From NCBI RefSeq assembly GCF_000820045.1, contig NZ_CDBJ01000100.1, positions 225,265 to 289,264 of the forward strand: a stretch of DNA of 64,000 nucleotides, in the 5' to 3' direction. The stretch comes from Aeromonas rivuli. GTDB taxonomy: Bacteria; Pseudomonadota; Gammaproteobacteria; Enterobacterales; Aeromonadaceae. A program made the position numbers and the translations under genes. Each line of letters begins with the position of its first letter. Positions within the stretch are counted from its first letter, which is position 1. The notes under the pieces are model-generated. The model made no database searches and was not told the DNA's origin. It saw only the letters and a list, made by a program, of their open reading frames with translations. Positions 1 to 10,716 of the stretch are shown here, one piece after another.

Positions 1-932
1 CTAACCGAGCCGCGACGCCCCTGCAGGGTGCCATCATCGACGATGGTGCAGTGTTTGGAGGCGACCTGCTCACCGATACGACCGGCGAAAGCGGAGGATC
101 CCTTGCGGTTGAAGTCCCCCTCCAGGCCGTGGCCCACCGCCTCGTGCAGCAGCACACCGGGCCAACCGGAACCCAACACCACCGGCATGGTACCGGCCGG
201 GGCATCGATGGCCTCCAGATTGACCAGCGCCTGGCGTACCGCTTCGCGCACGAAGCCGAAAGCCCGGCTCTCAAGGCCATCGAGTTCCAGGAACCAGTCA
301 TAACCAAAGCGGCCACCACCACCGGCGCTGCCCCGTTCGCGGCGCTCGCCCCGTTCCGCCAGCACTGTTACCGAGAGGCGCACCAGAGGGCGAATGTCGG
401 CGGCCAGGGTGCCATCAGTGGCCGCCACCAGGATCTCTTCATAGACCCCATTGATGGAGGCCATCACCTGCGTCACCGTCGGATCCAGACTGCGGGCAAA
501 CTTGTCCATCTGCTCGAGCAGGGCAATCTTCTGGTGCTTGTCCAGGGTCTGCAAAGGATCCAGGGCGGGATAGAGCAGGTTGGCCGAGGTTCTGGCCCAG
601 GCCTTCACCTTGCCCTGACTGCCTGCGGCGGCGATGCCACGGGCGGCGGTCACGGATTGCTCCAAAGCGCGCAGACTCAGCTCATCGGAGTAGGCGAAGC
701 CGGTCTTCTCACCGCTGACGGCACGCACCCCGACCCCCTGGTCGATGTTGTAACTGCCGTCTTTGACGATGCCATCTTCCAGCATCCAGGACTCATGCCA
801 GCTGCGCTGGAAATAGAGATCGCCAAACTCCACCTGGTGGCTCATCAGGCTGCCGAGCAGCTGTTGCAAGCGGCCTTCATCCAGCCCATTGGGCGCCAGC
901 AGGGAGGCACTCACCTGATTCAATAGACTCAA
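1..932 (-). CDS. tldD: TldD metalloprotease (3' part beyond the window)
   Basis: This is the N-terminal two thirds of TldD, the catalytic partner of TldE (PmbA) in a zinc metalloprotease that degrades unfolded peptides and matures peptides such as microcins. The reverse-strand translation shows the family signature [16 protein letters not shown], whose HExxxH holds the zinc ligands and catalytic Glu, and the N-terminal block [18 protein letters not shown]. The start is a TTG at 932-930 behind a GAGAGAAAGA purine stretch, giving [12 protein letters not shown], which matches the known N-terminus. Translation is open to base 1, so the C-terminus lies outside. It is the last gene of the mre-side minus-strand run. 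Confidence 0.95.
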   Translation of the reverse strand, partial: MSLLNQVSASLLAPNGLDEGRLQQLLGSLMSHQVEFGDLYFQRSWHESWMLEDGIVKDGSYNIDQGVGVRAVSGEKTGFAYSDELSLRALEQSVTAARGIAAAGSQGKVKAWARTSANLLYPALDPLQTLDKHQKIALLEQMDKFARSLDPTVTQVMASINGVYEEILVAATDGTLAADIRPLVRLSVTVLAERGERRERGSAGGGGRFGYDWFLELDGLESRAFGFVREAVRQALVNLEAIDAPAGTMPVVLGSGWPGVLLHEAVGHGLEGDFNRKGSSAFAGRIGEQVASKHCTIVDDGTLQGRRGSV

Positions 933-1007
933 TCTTTCTCTCCACTCTCGATGCGAGACGTCGTAACGGTGAATTCATCCGGTGTGGCCCGGTGACAAGT
1001 TCGTATT

Positions 1008-1092
1008 CGTAGGGTGCAATGAACAAAGTGAACTGCATCGCCAACCCAAACATAGACACAGGTGCAATGCGCTTCGCTTGTTGCACCCTACG
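1008..1092. repeat. REP-like paired palindromes between tldD and nit
   Basis: The 12-bp arms CGTAGGGTGCAA (1008-1019) and TTGCACCCTACG (1081-1092) are perfect inverted repeats. Inside, 1061-1087 forms a smaller hairpin (GGTGCAA / TTGCACC), and 1014-1042 is a decayed version of the same hairpin (GGTGCA / TGCATCGCC). Two head-to-head copies of a GGTGCAAT...GCGAAGCG-type palindrome resemble the REP/BIME elements found between genes in many gammaproteobacteria. It fills most of the tldD-nit gap (933-1166). Confidence 0.7.
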
Positions 1093-1166
1093 TCAATCAA
1101 GCAACCGGGCGTGGTGCACTATCGGCAAACGACTGCGTTTTAGTTCTTCACCTCTTCACCACACCA

Positions 1167-1973
1167 TCAGAGCAAGCGGGCGTGTTGCAGCACGGGCATG
1201 GTGCGTTTCAATTCGTCGACAAGCCCGGGATCCATCTTCACCAGCACTGTGGCGGGGCCCGCATCCTGGCAGGCCAACACCCGCCCCCAGGGATCGATGA
1301 TCATGCTATGGCCCCAGGTCTGGCGGCCCGTCTCGTGGCTGCCGCCCTGATTGGCCGCCACCACATAACACTGGTTCTCGATGGCGCGGGCCCGCAGCAG
1401 CGGCTCCCAGTGCGCCTCCCCCGTCACGGCGGTAAAGGCGGCAGGCACCAGCAACACCCGGGCCCCCTGGGCGCTCAGCCGACGATAGAGCTCGGGAAAG
1501 CGCAGATCATAACAGATAGAGAGGCCGAGGGGGCCAAAGGGCGAGTCAGTCAGGCTGACCTCCCGACCCGGGCTGAAGGTCTCGGACTCCCGGTAGCGAC
1601 CATGGTTGTCCGCCACATCCACATCGAACAGATGGATCTTGTGATAGTGACCTCGGCGGGCCCCCGCCGGATCGAACACCAGGGAGCTGGTGTGGATATG
1701 GCTCGAGCCCGGGATCCGAGTCGGCATGGCACCAGCCACCAGCCAGATGCCATGCTCCTGAGCCCAGCTGGCCAACTGGGACTGAATGGGCCCCTCGCCA
1801 AGGCGCTCGGCCCCATCGAGATAACCCTGCCGTTCGCCAAACAGGGCGAAGTTCTCCGGCAGCAGCACCAGCAAGGGGCGCGCCGGGGGGAGCTCGGCCA
1901 GCAAGCGGGCAATCTGCGCCCTGTTATCGGCCCAGTGTCGTCCCGAGATCAACTGCATTGCGCATAGCCACAT
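1167..1973 (-). CDS. Carbon-nitrogen hydrolase, nitrilase superfamily (Nit/deaminated glutathione amidase-like)
   Basis: A 268-residue cytoplasmic hydrolase of the nitrilase superfamily. The catalytic triad is visible as Glu40 (LLPENF), Lys112 (HYHKIHLFD) and Cys154 (SICYDLRFP). These family contexts, and the length, match Nit1/Nit2-type omega-amidases, which repair deaminated glutathione or alpha-ketoglutaramate. The start at 1973 follows AAGGAG six bases upstream; a second Met is at residue 6. It sits between yhdP and tldD, 33 bp after yhdP, so it is probably the distal gene of the rng-yhdP run. The exact substrate cannot be read from the sequence. Confidence 0.88.
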   Translation of the reverse strand: MWLCAMQLISGRHWADNRAQIARLLAELPPARPLLVLLPENFALFGERQGYLDGAERLGEGPIQSQLASWAQEHGIWLVAGAMPTRIPGSSHIHTSSLVFDPAGARRGHYHKIHLFDVDVADNHGRYRESETFSPGREVSLTDSPFGPLGLSICYDLRFPELYRRLSAQGARVLLVPAAFTAVTGEAHWEPLLRARAIENQCYVVAANQGGSHETGRQTWGHSMIIDPWGRVLACQDAGPATVLVKMDPGLVDELKRTMPVLQHARLL

Positions 1974-2006
1974 GACTCACTCCTTGTTCATCATCCGGAT
2001 GGGGTC

Positions 2007-5000
2007 TCAACGCTGGGACGGGCCATCATGCTTGGGGTTGAGCAGGAAGGGGCTCACCTCGTTGGGGGGCAGGGTTGGCGCTACCTGCTCCACCGCCTGC
2101 TTCTGATCCTGATTGAGCTTGATCATGGCCCTGTCCCGTCCCGCCTCGATAAGCTTGGGATCGTCGATGGGACCTGAGACCCGAAAATCGATGCGGGTGA
2201 TGACGTCTACCACGGGCTCGAGCAGCTTGGAGAGCGCCAACACGTAGAGCCCTGTGATGGGGGTCAACGAGAAGGCCGCCACCACCGGCAATGTGCCCCC
2301 CAGGTTGGGGGAAAAACTCAGCTCATAATCGATGTGCCAACGGACCAGATCCAGCACCCCTTCGCCTCTGAGATTACCCGCGGCGCCCTTCATGTAGAAG
2401 TCATTGTTGTGCACTATGCCCTTGTCGATCTTGGCGGTGGCGGACATGGACTCAAAATAGAAGCCCTTGTCGAACACGTCGCGAAAATCGAGGCGCAGCT
2501 TGCGCAGGATCGAATCCAGACTGAGCAGAGAGAGCAACCGGGCGCCCTTGTCGTTCACCTCACGCAGGGTGCCGCCTTCCAGCTGGTACTCGGCCGTGCC
2601 GTTCAGGCTTGCCAGGTTGAGTCGATAAGGTACATCCTGCCAGCTGAGACTCGCCTTGGCCTTGGCGGGTGCATCGCCGATGGGGGAGGTGTAACCGAGC
2701 CGCTTGAGCAGCAGCTCGCTGTTTTTGCTGTTTATCTCCAGCCGGGCCTGGGTCTGCATGCCGCTGGCACTCGCTATCCAGTCGGCACTGCCGCTGAGCT
2801 GGCTGTTCGCCAGTCGCATGTCGAGCCCCTTGAGGCTTACCTTGCCGGGGGCTGGCACCAGCTCTCCCTTGACCGCTCCCAGGGGCAAGCTGCCAAAACG
2901 GCAATCCAGGCAGCTGAACCTGAGCCAGGGCATGGCGTCCATGATGGCCCTGTCTTGACTGGCATCGGCACCGGGTCGCAAGTCCTGGCTATTGCCGGAC
3001 CAGTGAATACGGGCAAACTGGGCATCGACCGGCTGACTGTCCGCCAGGGGGAGTCGCACTACCCCCATCACATCGGGGCTGTCGATCATCACCTCGGTCG
3101 CCCCGGCGACGGGCCCGACCGTGAAGTGCACGGCCTTGAGCAGGGCACTGCCCAGACTCGCCTGTGCCAGCTGGCCATCCACCCACCAATCTGACGGCAA
3201 GAAGGCTGGCCCCACCAGGGCCGGGCTCTGGTCTCCGTGCTCCGGTAACCAGCGATTGAGCTTGGCAAGCCAGCCTGCCACATCGGCATTGGGCTGGTTG
3301 ATGGCGATCAGCATGGGCTTGTCGCGCAGCGCCCTGCTACCGGCGCCGCCCACGTCCAGCCGCAAGCGGCTCAGATAGGGGCTGGCTTCGCCATAGACCA
3401 GGCTACTTTGCAGCGCGACATCTGTGCCCAGGGCGCCATGGATCTCGGCCACCCCGCTCTGCCCTCGTACCGTGACGTTAAGGGGTTGGCGCGCCCCAGC
3501 CGCCTTGTTGAGGGGGGCAGGCAACTCCAGGGCCATGCCCTGCAGATCCGAATCGAGTTCGAGCTGGAAGTTAAAGGGTTTACCCCCTGGCAGGTTCAGC
3601 GCCAGCTTGCCGCGCCAGTCGCTGCGTCCTCGCAAGATGGCCAGGTCGCCTATCTGCTTTGGCTGGCGGGCGCTGTCCCAATTCCCTTTGAAATCAAGGT
3701 CAACCTTATAGACCCCAGGCTGCTGCCTGCCGTGATAATCCAGAGTCAAGGGCTGGTCCCAGAGTCTGGCCTTGAGCCCCTTGAAGCGGGTCTGGGCATT
3801 GTCATACTCGAGGCGGCCCTGCACCTGTTCCAGAGGCAGGTTCAGGGAGGCAACCCGCACCTTGTTGCCATCGAAATCTGCGTGGCCCTCGGCCTTGACC
3901 TCCCCCTTGCCATCCAGGGGAATGTCGAGCTTGACCGTCCCCTTGAGCGGGCCGCGCACTTCCAGCTCGCCCAGGGCCTGACCGACCGAGTCCTTCAGGG
4001 GCGAGGCTTGCAGGTAGTCGCTGATGGCCTTGCCTTCCCCCGCCACCTTGGCGTCTATGTAGAGATGGGCACCGGGGTAGAGATCCGGGATCCAGGCATG
4101 GACATCGTCCGATCCCGCCTTGCCGAGCCGGGTAGCGTGGCTGCGCATATCCAGGCTGGCATTCTGAAACAGCAAGTCTATCTGCAAGTCGGTGAGAGGC
4201 TGCCAGCCGGGATCGAACTGGAAGCGCGCCCGCTCGAGGGGCACGGCCGCCTGGAAGATGCCCTCTCCCTTGGCATAAGGGAAGTCCTTGAACTCGCCAT
4301 ACCAGAGCAGGTCGGCCCCCTTGGCCTGACCGCCCTGAATGGCAGCGCTCAGGTAATCGACCAGGCTCTTGCCCATCACGGCAAGGGGGAAGTAGCCATC
4401 GGCGTGGGCCGCATTCTTGACGTCAACATGGCCGGTCAGGGCAAGGAAGGGATGTTCGAACAAATCGAGTCGAAAACGGCTGCTCAGGCTCAAGTCAGGG
4501 TTATCGAGGAGAATATCCTGACCGTAGAGCACCCAACCCTCCGGGTCGCGCCACCAGTCGAGGCGGGCCGAGAAGTCATCGATTGGGATGACGCGCTTGA
4601 AGTGACGGGCCGGATCCAGCTTGTCCTTGCTCATCCGCAGTCGGGCGCTGCCGCCGGTCGGAGTGAGCCAGAACTCGCCGTTCAGATCCTGCACACCGGG
4701 CACATCCTGCCACGCCTTGAGTTTGAGGTGAGCAAGATCCCCCCGCAGCGAGAGTCCCTGCCAATCTCCGGCGGCTTGCAAAAACAGCTCCTTGATCTCC
4801 CCCTCGGGCTGGGTCTGCTTGAGGGTCTCGGTCAACGCGGGGTAGAGGCCAGAGACCAGCTGGCTCAGGCTGGCCGCCTGCTTGAGATCCACGGCGGGCA
4901 CATAACCCTGGATCCGGTCGCCGATGCGCTCGAGTTGCAACCTGCTGCGCAGCCAGGGTTTGCCGTCGAGCTTGAAGGTCATTTCGTGGCTGGCCAGTTG

Positions 5001-5903
5001 CCAGTCATCCCCGTCCCGACGCAGCTGCACTTTACCGCCCTGCAGACCCAGATGGTGCGTCTCGCCCTGTTTGGGATCTTTCCAGATGAGGTAGTTGTTA
5101 CCAAACGCGAGCAGGGAGTCGCCAATCTGGCCACCGGCGAAGCTGCTCCAGAGCTGGAAGTCGAGCTGGCCGTCAACCTTGGGCTCACCGGTATGGATGC
5201 GGGCCAGCAGCGGGCCCAGATCGAGCTGCTTGGCGCCAAGGTAGAGCTGCCCCTCCAGCCTGTCGAAGCTGCGTGCCGGGTTGGTGACATCCAGGATCAG
5301 ATCCAGGGTGCTATCCCCCACCCCGTTGACCAGATACGCCTTGCCCACCCCCTGGTGGCGCTTGCCGCTGTTGCGCCAGCGCAAGTTGGCCACATCCAGC
5401 GCCCGCACCGCGCCCAGGGCAGTGGTGATGCTGACGCGGGTGTTGTGCACATCGAAGGTGTCGAGCTGGGTCAGCAAGAAACGCAGCAGGGCCCGCTGCT
5501 GGTCATGGGGCTTCTCTTTCTGCTCCACGGCGGGCTGGCTCAGATCAAGGTGGATATCGCCATCGCTCAGTTGCAACTCGCCAAACACGGGCCTCAGCCG
5601 CTGCAGAGATTGCCAGAAATCGAGGTGAGCCCAGACTTTGCCGAGGCGAATGGCAAAACGCCCCGAATCCGGGGCTATGGTGAAGTTGGTCAGGGCCAAG
5701 GCGGGGCCGCTCTGGGTCCAGTCCAGGCCGACGGCGTCGACGCTGGCCTCCAGCTGGCTGCCCGCGAGCAGATGATCGAGCAGGGCCTGGCGATGCTGGT
5801 TGATCAGAGGGCCGCCAAGGCGCACCAGGCTGACCAGCAGCGCCAGCAGCACGAAGCAGACTCCGAGGGCCAGCCAGCCCCGACTCAACCAGCGGTGGAT
5901 CAC
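2007..5903 (-). CDS. yhdP: YhdP family AsmA-like inter-membrane phospholipid transport protein
   Basis: A 1298-residue AsmA-like protein of the YhdP family (TIGR02099). The family spans the periplasm as a beta-groove bridge and helps move phospholipids from the inner to the outer membrane, overlapping with TamB and YdbH. One N-terminal membrane anchor is clear (about residues 10-31), followed by a long beta-rich body and a conserved C-terminal part (near NLGGTLPVVAAFSLTPITG). The GTG start shares one base with the TAG stop of rng (TAGTG), so it is translationally coupled to rng. Length is normal for the family and no frameshift is seen. Confidence 0.93.
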   Translation of the reverse strand: MIHRWLSRGWLALGVCFVLLALLVSLVRLGGPLINQHRQALLDHLLAGSQLEASVDAVGLDWTQSGPALALTNFTIAPDSGRFAIRLGKVWAHLDFWQSLQRLRPVFGELQLSDGDIHLDLSQPAVEQKEKPHDQQRALLRFLLTQLDTFDVHNTRVSITTALGAVRALDVANLRWRNSGKRHQGVGKAYLVNGVGDSTLDLILDVTNPARSFDRLEGQLYLGAKQLDLGPLLARIHTGEPKVDGQLDFQLWSSFAGGQIGDSLLAFGNNYLIWKDPKQGETHHLGLQGGKVQLRRDGDDWQLASHEMTFKLDGKPWLRSRLQLERIGDRIQGYVPAVDLKQAASLSQLVSGLYPALTETLKQTQPEGEIKELFLQAAGDWQGLSLRGDLAHLKLKAWQDVPGVQDLNGEFWLTPTGGSARLRMSKDKLDPARHFKRVIPIDDFSARLDWWRDPEGWVLYGQDILLDNPDLSLSSRFRLDLFEHPFLALTGHVDVKNAAHADGYFPLAVMGKSLVDYLSAAIQGGQAKGADLLWYGEFKDFPYAKGEGIFQAAVPLERARFQFDPGWQPLTDLQIDLLFQNASLDMRSHATRLGKAGSDDVHAWIPDLYPGAHLYIDAKVAGEGKAISDYLQASPLKDSVGQALGELEVRGPLKGTVKLDIPLDGKGEVKAEGHADFDGNKVRVASLNLPLEQVQGRLEYDNAQTRFKGLKARLWDQPLTLDYHGRQQPGVYKVDLDFKGNWDSARQPKQIGDLAILRGRSDWRGKLALNLPGGKPFNFQLELDSDLQGMALELPAPLNKAAGARQPLNVTVRGQSGVAEIHGALGTDVALQSSLVYGEASPYLSRLRLDVGGAGSRALRDKPMLIAINQPNADVAGWLAKLNRWLPEHGDQSPALVGPAFLPSDWWVDGQLAQASLGSALLKAVHFTVGPVAGATEVMIDSPDVMGVVRLPLADSQPVDAQFARIHWSGNSQDLRPGADASQDRAIMDAMPWLRFSCLDCRFGSLPLGAVKGELVPAPGKVSLKGLDMRLANSQLSGSADWIASASGMQTQARLEINSKNSELLLKRLGYTSPIGDAPAKAKASLSWQDVPYRLNLASLNGTAEYQLEGGTLREVNDKGARLLSLLSLDSILRKLRLDFRDVFDKGFYFESMSATAKIDKGIVHNNDFYMKGAAGNLRGEGVLDLVRWHIDYELSFSPNLGGTLPVVAAFSLTPITGLYVLALSKLLEPVVDVITRIDFRVSGPIDDPKLIEAGRDRAMIKLNQDQKQAVEQVAPTLPPNEVSPFLLNPKHDGPSQR

Positions 5904-7372
5904 TACATCATCACCACATCAAACTGTTCCTGACCACATAGCGGCTCGCTGATGAGTCGCACCTGCTTGCCGATGAACACCTCCAGCTCGGCCAGGCTGT
6001 GGGACTCCTCCCCGCGCAGATAGTCCGCCACGGCAGGGGCCGAATAGACGGTGAACTGATCGGCATCGTAGGCACGGTTGACGCGGATGATCTCCCGCAG
6101 GATCTCGAAGCAGACCGACTCCACCGTCTTGACCCGGCCGCGCCCCTTGCACTCGGGGCACTCGGAGCAGAGCACATGCTCCAGGCTCTCCCGGGTGCGC
6201 TTGCGGGTCATCTCCACCAGGCCGAGCTGGGAGAAGCCGTTGACGTTGGTCTTGGCCCTGTCTTTGGCCAGGGCCAGCTCCAGGCTGTGCAGCACCCGGC
6301 GCCTGTGATCCTCGGACTGCATGTCGATGAAGTCGATGATGATGATGCCGCCGAGGTTGCGCAGCCGCAGATGACGGGCGATGGCGGCGGTGGCCTCGAC
6401 GTTGGTGTTGAAGATGGTCTCTTCCAGATTGCGGTGGCCGACGAAGGCGCCGGTGTTGATGTCCACCGTGGTCATGGCTTCGGTCTGGTCGATGATGAGG
6501 TAGCCGCCGGATTTCAGCTCCACCTTGCGCTCCAGGGCGCGCTGGATCTCGTTCTCCACGTCATAGAGATCGAAGATGGGCGACTCCCCCGCATAGGACT
6601 CCAGCTTGCTGGCAAGCTCGGGCACATACTCCTCGGTGAAGCGTTTGAGCGCCTCGAAGCTCTGCCTGGAATCGACCCGGATCTTGTCGAGCTCGGCACC
6701 GACGAAGTCACGCACCACCCGAAAGGCGAGGCTGGGATCTTCATAGAGGATCTTGCAGGGGGGGTACTTGTGTTTGCGCTCCAGGATCTTGCGCCACAGC
6801 CGTTTCAGGAAGGCGGCATCCTGCTCGAGTTCCTGCTCCCCCACCCCTTCGGCGGCGGTGCGGATGATGTAGCCGCCCAGATCGTCCACATAGCCGGCCA
6901 CGGTGCGCTTGAGGCGCTCACGTTCGGCCTCGGATTCGATCCGCTGGGAGACACCGACGTGGGCGCTGCCCGGCATAAACACCAGATAACGGGACGGCAG
7001 GGTGATGTCGGTGGTGAGACGGGCGCCCTTGGTGCCCAGGGGATCTTTGACCACCTGCACCATGATGTCCTGCCCCTGACGGACCAGCTCGGCGATGTTG
7101 CCCGCCTGGAACTGCTCCTTCTCCTTGACCGCCACGCACTCGGTGTGGGGCACTATGTCGGAGGCGTGCAGGAAGGCGGCCTTGTCCATGCCGATGTCGA
7201 CGAAGGCCGCCTGCATGCCAGGCAGCACCCGGCTGATCTTGCCCTTGTAGATGTTGCCCACTATGCCACGCTTGGCTTGGCGCTCTACGTGCACTTCTTG
7301 CAGCAAGCCATTCTCGACCAAGGCGACCCGGGTCTCTGAGGGAGTGACGTTTACCAGCAGTTCTACCGACAT
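5903..7372 (-). CDS. rng: Ribonuclease G
   Basis: A 489-residue endoribonuclease of the RNase E/G family, which processes the 16S rRNA 5' end and takes part in mRNA turnover. It has an N-terminal S1-like region (about 35-125), the catalytic core with MTTVDINTGAFVG and IIIIDFIDM (the Asp residues that bind Mg), and the zinc-link motif CPECKGRGRVKT. It lacks the long C-terminal degradosome scaffold of RNase E, as expected for RNase G. AAGGTAACTT precedes the ATG at 7372. It lies between maf and yhdP, as in many gammaproteobacteria. Confidence 0.96.
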   Translation of the reverse strand: MSVELLVNVTPSETRVALVENGLLQEVHVERQAKRGIVGNIYKGKISRVLPGMQAAFVDIGMDKAAFLHASDIVPHTECVAVKEKEQFQAGNIAELVRQGQDIMVQVVKDPLGTKGARLTTDITLPSRYLVFMPGSAHVGVSQRIESEAERERLKRTVAGYVDDLGGYIIRTAAEGVGEQELEQDAAFLKRLWRKILERKHKYPPCKILYEDPSLAFRVVRDFVGAELDKIRVDSRQSFEALKRFTEEYVPELASKLESYAGESPIFDLYDVENEIQRALERKVELKSGGYLIIDQTEAMTTVDINTGAFVGHRNLEETIFNTNVEATAAIARHLRLRNLGGIIIIDFIDMQSEDHRRRVLHSLELALAKDRAKTNVNGFSQLGLVEMTRKRTRESLEHVLCSECPECKGRGRVKTVESVCFEILREIIRVNRAYDADQFTVYSAPAVADYLRGEESHSLAELEVFIGKQVRLISEPLCGQEQFDVVMM

Positions 7373-7458
7373 AAGTTACCTTGTCTGTTCTAGTTTTGAA
7401 TTCTGGGCAGCCCATCCGGAACAGGGGCGGAGGTAACAGGGTAAACGCGGAGAGAGAC

Positions 7459-8046
7459 TCAGCCCGCCTGTTCCAGATGTGCCTTGATCAACAGATCCGT
7501 CTCCAGCAAGGGCAGGCCGACCACGGCGCTGTAACTGCCCTCGATGCGGCTGACAAACTTGCCAGCTATCCCTTGGATACCATAAGCCCCGGCCTTGTCA
7601 CAGGGCTCACCGGTGCGCCAATAGGCCTCAATCTCGCTCTCATCCAGCTTGCGAAAGGCCACATTGGTGGTCACCAGTCGCACGTCACAACGCTCTTTCG
7701 TCGCCAGGGCCACCGCCGTCATCACCTGATGCACCCGACCGGAGAGTGCCTCCAGCATGTCTTTGGCATCGAGCAGGTCGGAGGGCTTCTCCAGCACCCG
7801 ATCCCCCAGCACCACTATGGTGTCGGCACCCAGCACCGGCAATGCGGTCGGGGCCGCTGCCACACCGGCCATCGCCTTGTCACGGGCGAGGCGGCAGACG
7901 TAATCCTGGGGCTTCTCCCCCTCGAGACGCTGTTCCGGCACATCCAGCCTGAGTACCTCAAAGCGGTAAGCGAGTTGGGTCAGCAGTTCCCTGCGACGGG
8001 GAGAGCCAGAGGCGAGATAGAGTTGCAGTTCGTTATGTTTGCTCAT
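7459..8046 (-). CDS. maf: Maf family nucleoside triphosphate pyrophosphatase (dTTP/UTP type)
   Basis: A 195-residue Maf/YhdE house-cleaning pyrophosphatase that hydrolyses non-canonical or excess pyrimidine triphosphates. The N-terminal signature [14 protein letters not shown] and the block [20 protein letters not shown] are diagnostic. The sequence and the mreD-maf-rng neighbourhood match E. coli YhdE rather than YceF. A GTG at 8052 overlaps the mreD stop (GTGA); the ATG at 8046 is chosen because it best fits homologues, but either is possible. Confidence 0.93.
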   Translation of the reverse strand: MSKHNELQLYLASGSPRRRELLTQLAYRFEVLRLDVPEQRLEGEKPQDYVCRLARDKAMAGVAAAPTALPVLGADTIVVLGDRVLEKPSDLLDAKDMLEALSGRVHQVMTAVALATKERCDVRLVTTNVAFRKLDESEIEAYWRTGEPCDKAGAYGIQGIAGKFVSRIEGSYSAVVGLPLLETDLLIKAHLEQAG

Positions 8047-8048
8047 AA

Positions 8049-8534
8049 TCACTTGATATTAAAGCGGCGGCGCACTTTACGCAGCACCAGAAACACCCAA
8101 GGCCATATTAACATCGTGGAGAGGGTGGACCAGAAATAGGCCAGATTGAGGCTGGCACGACCAAACAGATGCTCGGACCAGAAGATGGCGACCTTACCCA
8201 CCAGGGAGAGCAGACCTATGATGAGGGCTTGCTGCCAGAGGGAGAAGTTGCGGATCTTCTGGAACTGGAAGGCAGCCAGATAGGTGGTGATGGCCATGGC
8301 CATGGCCCGCACCCCGAGCGTGCTGCCCAGCAGCACGTCCAGCAGCAGGCCAGCCACCCAGGCGGTGCCGACATTGGCCCTGTGGGGCAAGGCCAGCGCC
8401 CAGTAAATGAGTACCATGGCGAGCCAGTCCGGCCGGAAGGGCTCGAACTGAAAAGGGAGCGGCATGATGGAGAGGCTCAGGGCCAACATGACCGAGACCC
8501 AGATCCAGAGTCGCCCGCTAGCGGGTTCCAGCAT
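8049..8534 (-). CDS. mreD: Rod shape-determining protein MreD
   Basis: A 161-residue polytopic inner-membrane protein of the MreD family, part of the elongasome that links MreB filaments to peptidoglycan synthases. The sequence is highly hydrophobic, with about five predicted membrane segments and a basic C-terminus (KVRRRFNIK). Its ATG overlaps the mreC stop by one base (TGATG), so the two genes are translationally coupled. Confidence 0.93.
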   Translation of the reverse strand: MLEPASGRLWIWVSVMLALSLSIMPLPFQFEPFRPDWLAMVLIYWALALPHRANVGTAWVAGLLLDVLLGSTLGVRAMAMAITTYLAAFQFQKIRNFSLWQQALIIGLLSLVGKVAIFWSEHLFGRASLNLAYFWSTLSTMLIWPWVFLVLRKVRRRFNIK

Positions 8535-9418
8535 CAGCGGGTCGCCCCCGCGGCCGAGGTCGCGGGCGCAGCGGCCTCTTCGTCGTGGACTTCGGGCTTC
8601 TTGTCAGTCCAGAGCAGCAAGAGGTAACGCAATCTGTCCAGCGCCACCAGGGGCTTGGCCTCTATCTGGGCGAAGGGCTTGCCCTCCACATAGTCAGAGC
8701 GGGTCACGGTCGCCACCGGATAACCTTCCGGGAAGCGGCCACCCAGGCCCGAGGTGACCAGCAGATCGCCGACCTGGACGTCGGTGTTGCGCGGCAGGTT
8801 GCGCAGCTCCAGCTTGTCCAGCTCGCCGCTGCCGGAAGCGATGGCGCGCAGATCATTGCGCAGCACCCGTACCGGAATGCCGTGGCTGGTATCGGTGATG
8901 AGCAGCACCCGACTGGTGGTCGAGCCCACGTGCAGCACCTGACCTATCACCCCCTGATCGTTGATCACCGGCTGGCCGTTATAGACGCCATCCAGTGCCC
9001 CCTTGTTGATCAGCACCTGATGGCTGAAGGGGTCTGAATCCACCGACAGCAGCTCGGCCACCATCTTGCGGGACTCGTTATGCACGGGAGAGCCAAGCAA
9101 TTCCCGCAGCCGCTGATTCTCATGCTCCAGATGATCCAGCTTGAGCAGACGGGAACGCAGGGTGAACAACTGCTGTTCTTGCTGCTTGGTCTGTTCGATG
9201 AGACTGGATCGGGTCTGCACCTGGGTCGACATGGTGTCGAGCAGGGAGCTGGGGGCATTGGCGATATATTGCAGCGGGCTGACGAGGGAGCTCAGATAGA
9301 CGCGGACGTGCGTGAACACACCGAAGCGGGAATCCGCAACGATGGCAGCAACCGAGATGATGACGGCGAGAAACAACCGTAACTGAAGCGAAGGGCCTCT
9401 ACCAAAAATGGGTTTCAT
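8534..9418 (-). CDS. mreC: Rod shape-determining protein MreC
   Basis: A 294-residue bitopic membrane protein of the elongasome. It has a short cytoplasmic N-terminus, one membrane segment (about 12-30), a coiled coil (about 60-110) and the periplasmic double beta-barrel domain (for example INDQGVIGQV and VGDLLVTSGLGGRFPEGYPV). An Ala/Pro-rich tail ends the protein. It is separated from mreB by a hairpin with a U-run and is coupled to mreD. Confidence 0.94.
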   Translation of the reverse strand: MKPIFGRGPSLQLRLFLAVIISVAAIVADSRFGVFTHVRVYLSSLVSPLQYIANAPSSLLDTMSTQVQTRSSLIEQTKQQEQQLFTLRSRLLKLDHLEHENQRLRELLGSPVHNESRKMVAELLSVDSDPFSHQVLINKGALDGVYNGQPVINDQGVIGQVLHVGSTTSRVLLITDTSHGIPVRVLRNDLRAIASGSGELDKLELRNLPRNTDVQVGDLLVTSGLGGRFPEGYPVATVTRSDYVEGKPFAQIEAKPLVALDRLRYLLLLWTDKKPEVHDEEAAAPATSAAGATR

Positions 9419-9426
9419 GTGTCGTC

Positions 9427-9454
9427 AAAAAAGAGCCGGCGCTCGGCCGGCTTT
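9427..9454 (-). terminator. Intrinsic terminator/attenuator between mreB and mreC
   Basis: On the minus strand AGCCGGC (9452-9446) and GCCGGCT (9440-9434) form a 7-bp GC-rich stem with a 5-base loop, followed at once by six U (9432-9427). It lies in the 41-base mreB-mreC gap, so it should end most mreB transcripts and let some read into mreCD. Confidence 0.8.
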
Positions 9455-9459
9455 GGGTC

Positions 9460-10542
<1,083 letters not shown>

Positions 10543-10545
10543 CTA

Positions 10546-10574
10546 ACTTTACCAATGCCCACCCCAATCGGCAA
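10546..10574 (-). promoter_or_regulatory. Candidate sigma-70 promoter for mreB
   Basis: Reading the minus strand, TTGCCG (10574-10569) is separated by exactly 17 bases from TAAAGT (10551-10546), about 45 bases upstream of the mreB start. This is a fair match to TTGACA-N17-TATAAT. It lies in the 216-base gap between mreB and mshQ, in which I see no gene. Confidence 0.5.
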
Positions 10575-10716
10575 GCGCTCAAACTGTCACCAATCAATCA
10601 AGCGCGACAAAAATGCGAGTCATCACTCACTGGCCCAAGCCGACAAACACTAAGAAACAAGGAGATAAGCCGCACACTCATGCCAAACAGCCCCGATCCT
10701 CGCCCGCATATCCATT

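Noticed and set aside
3408..5933. A very long open frame (841 codons) on the plus strand opposite yhdP
   Set aside because: High-GC codon bias on the coding strand leaves an antisense frame open. The translation is Gln/Leu/Ala-rich with no domain, while the minus strand gives a clear YhdP.
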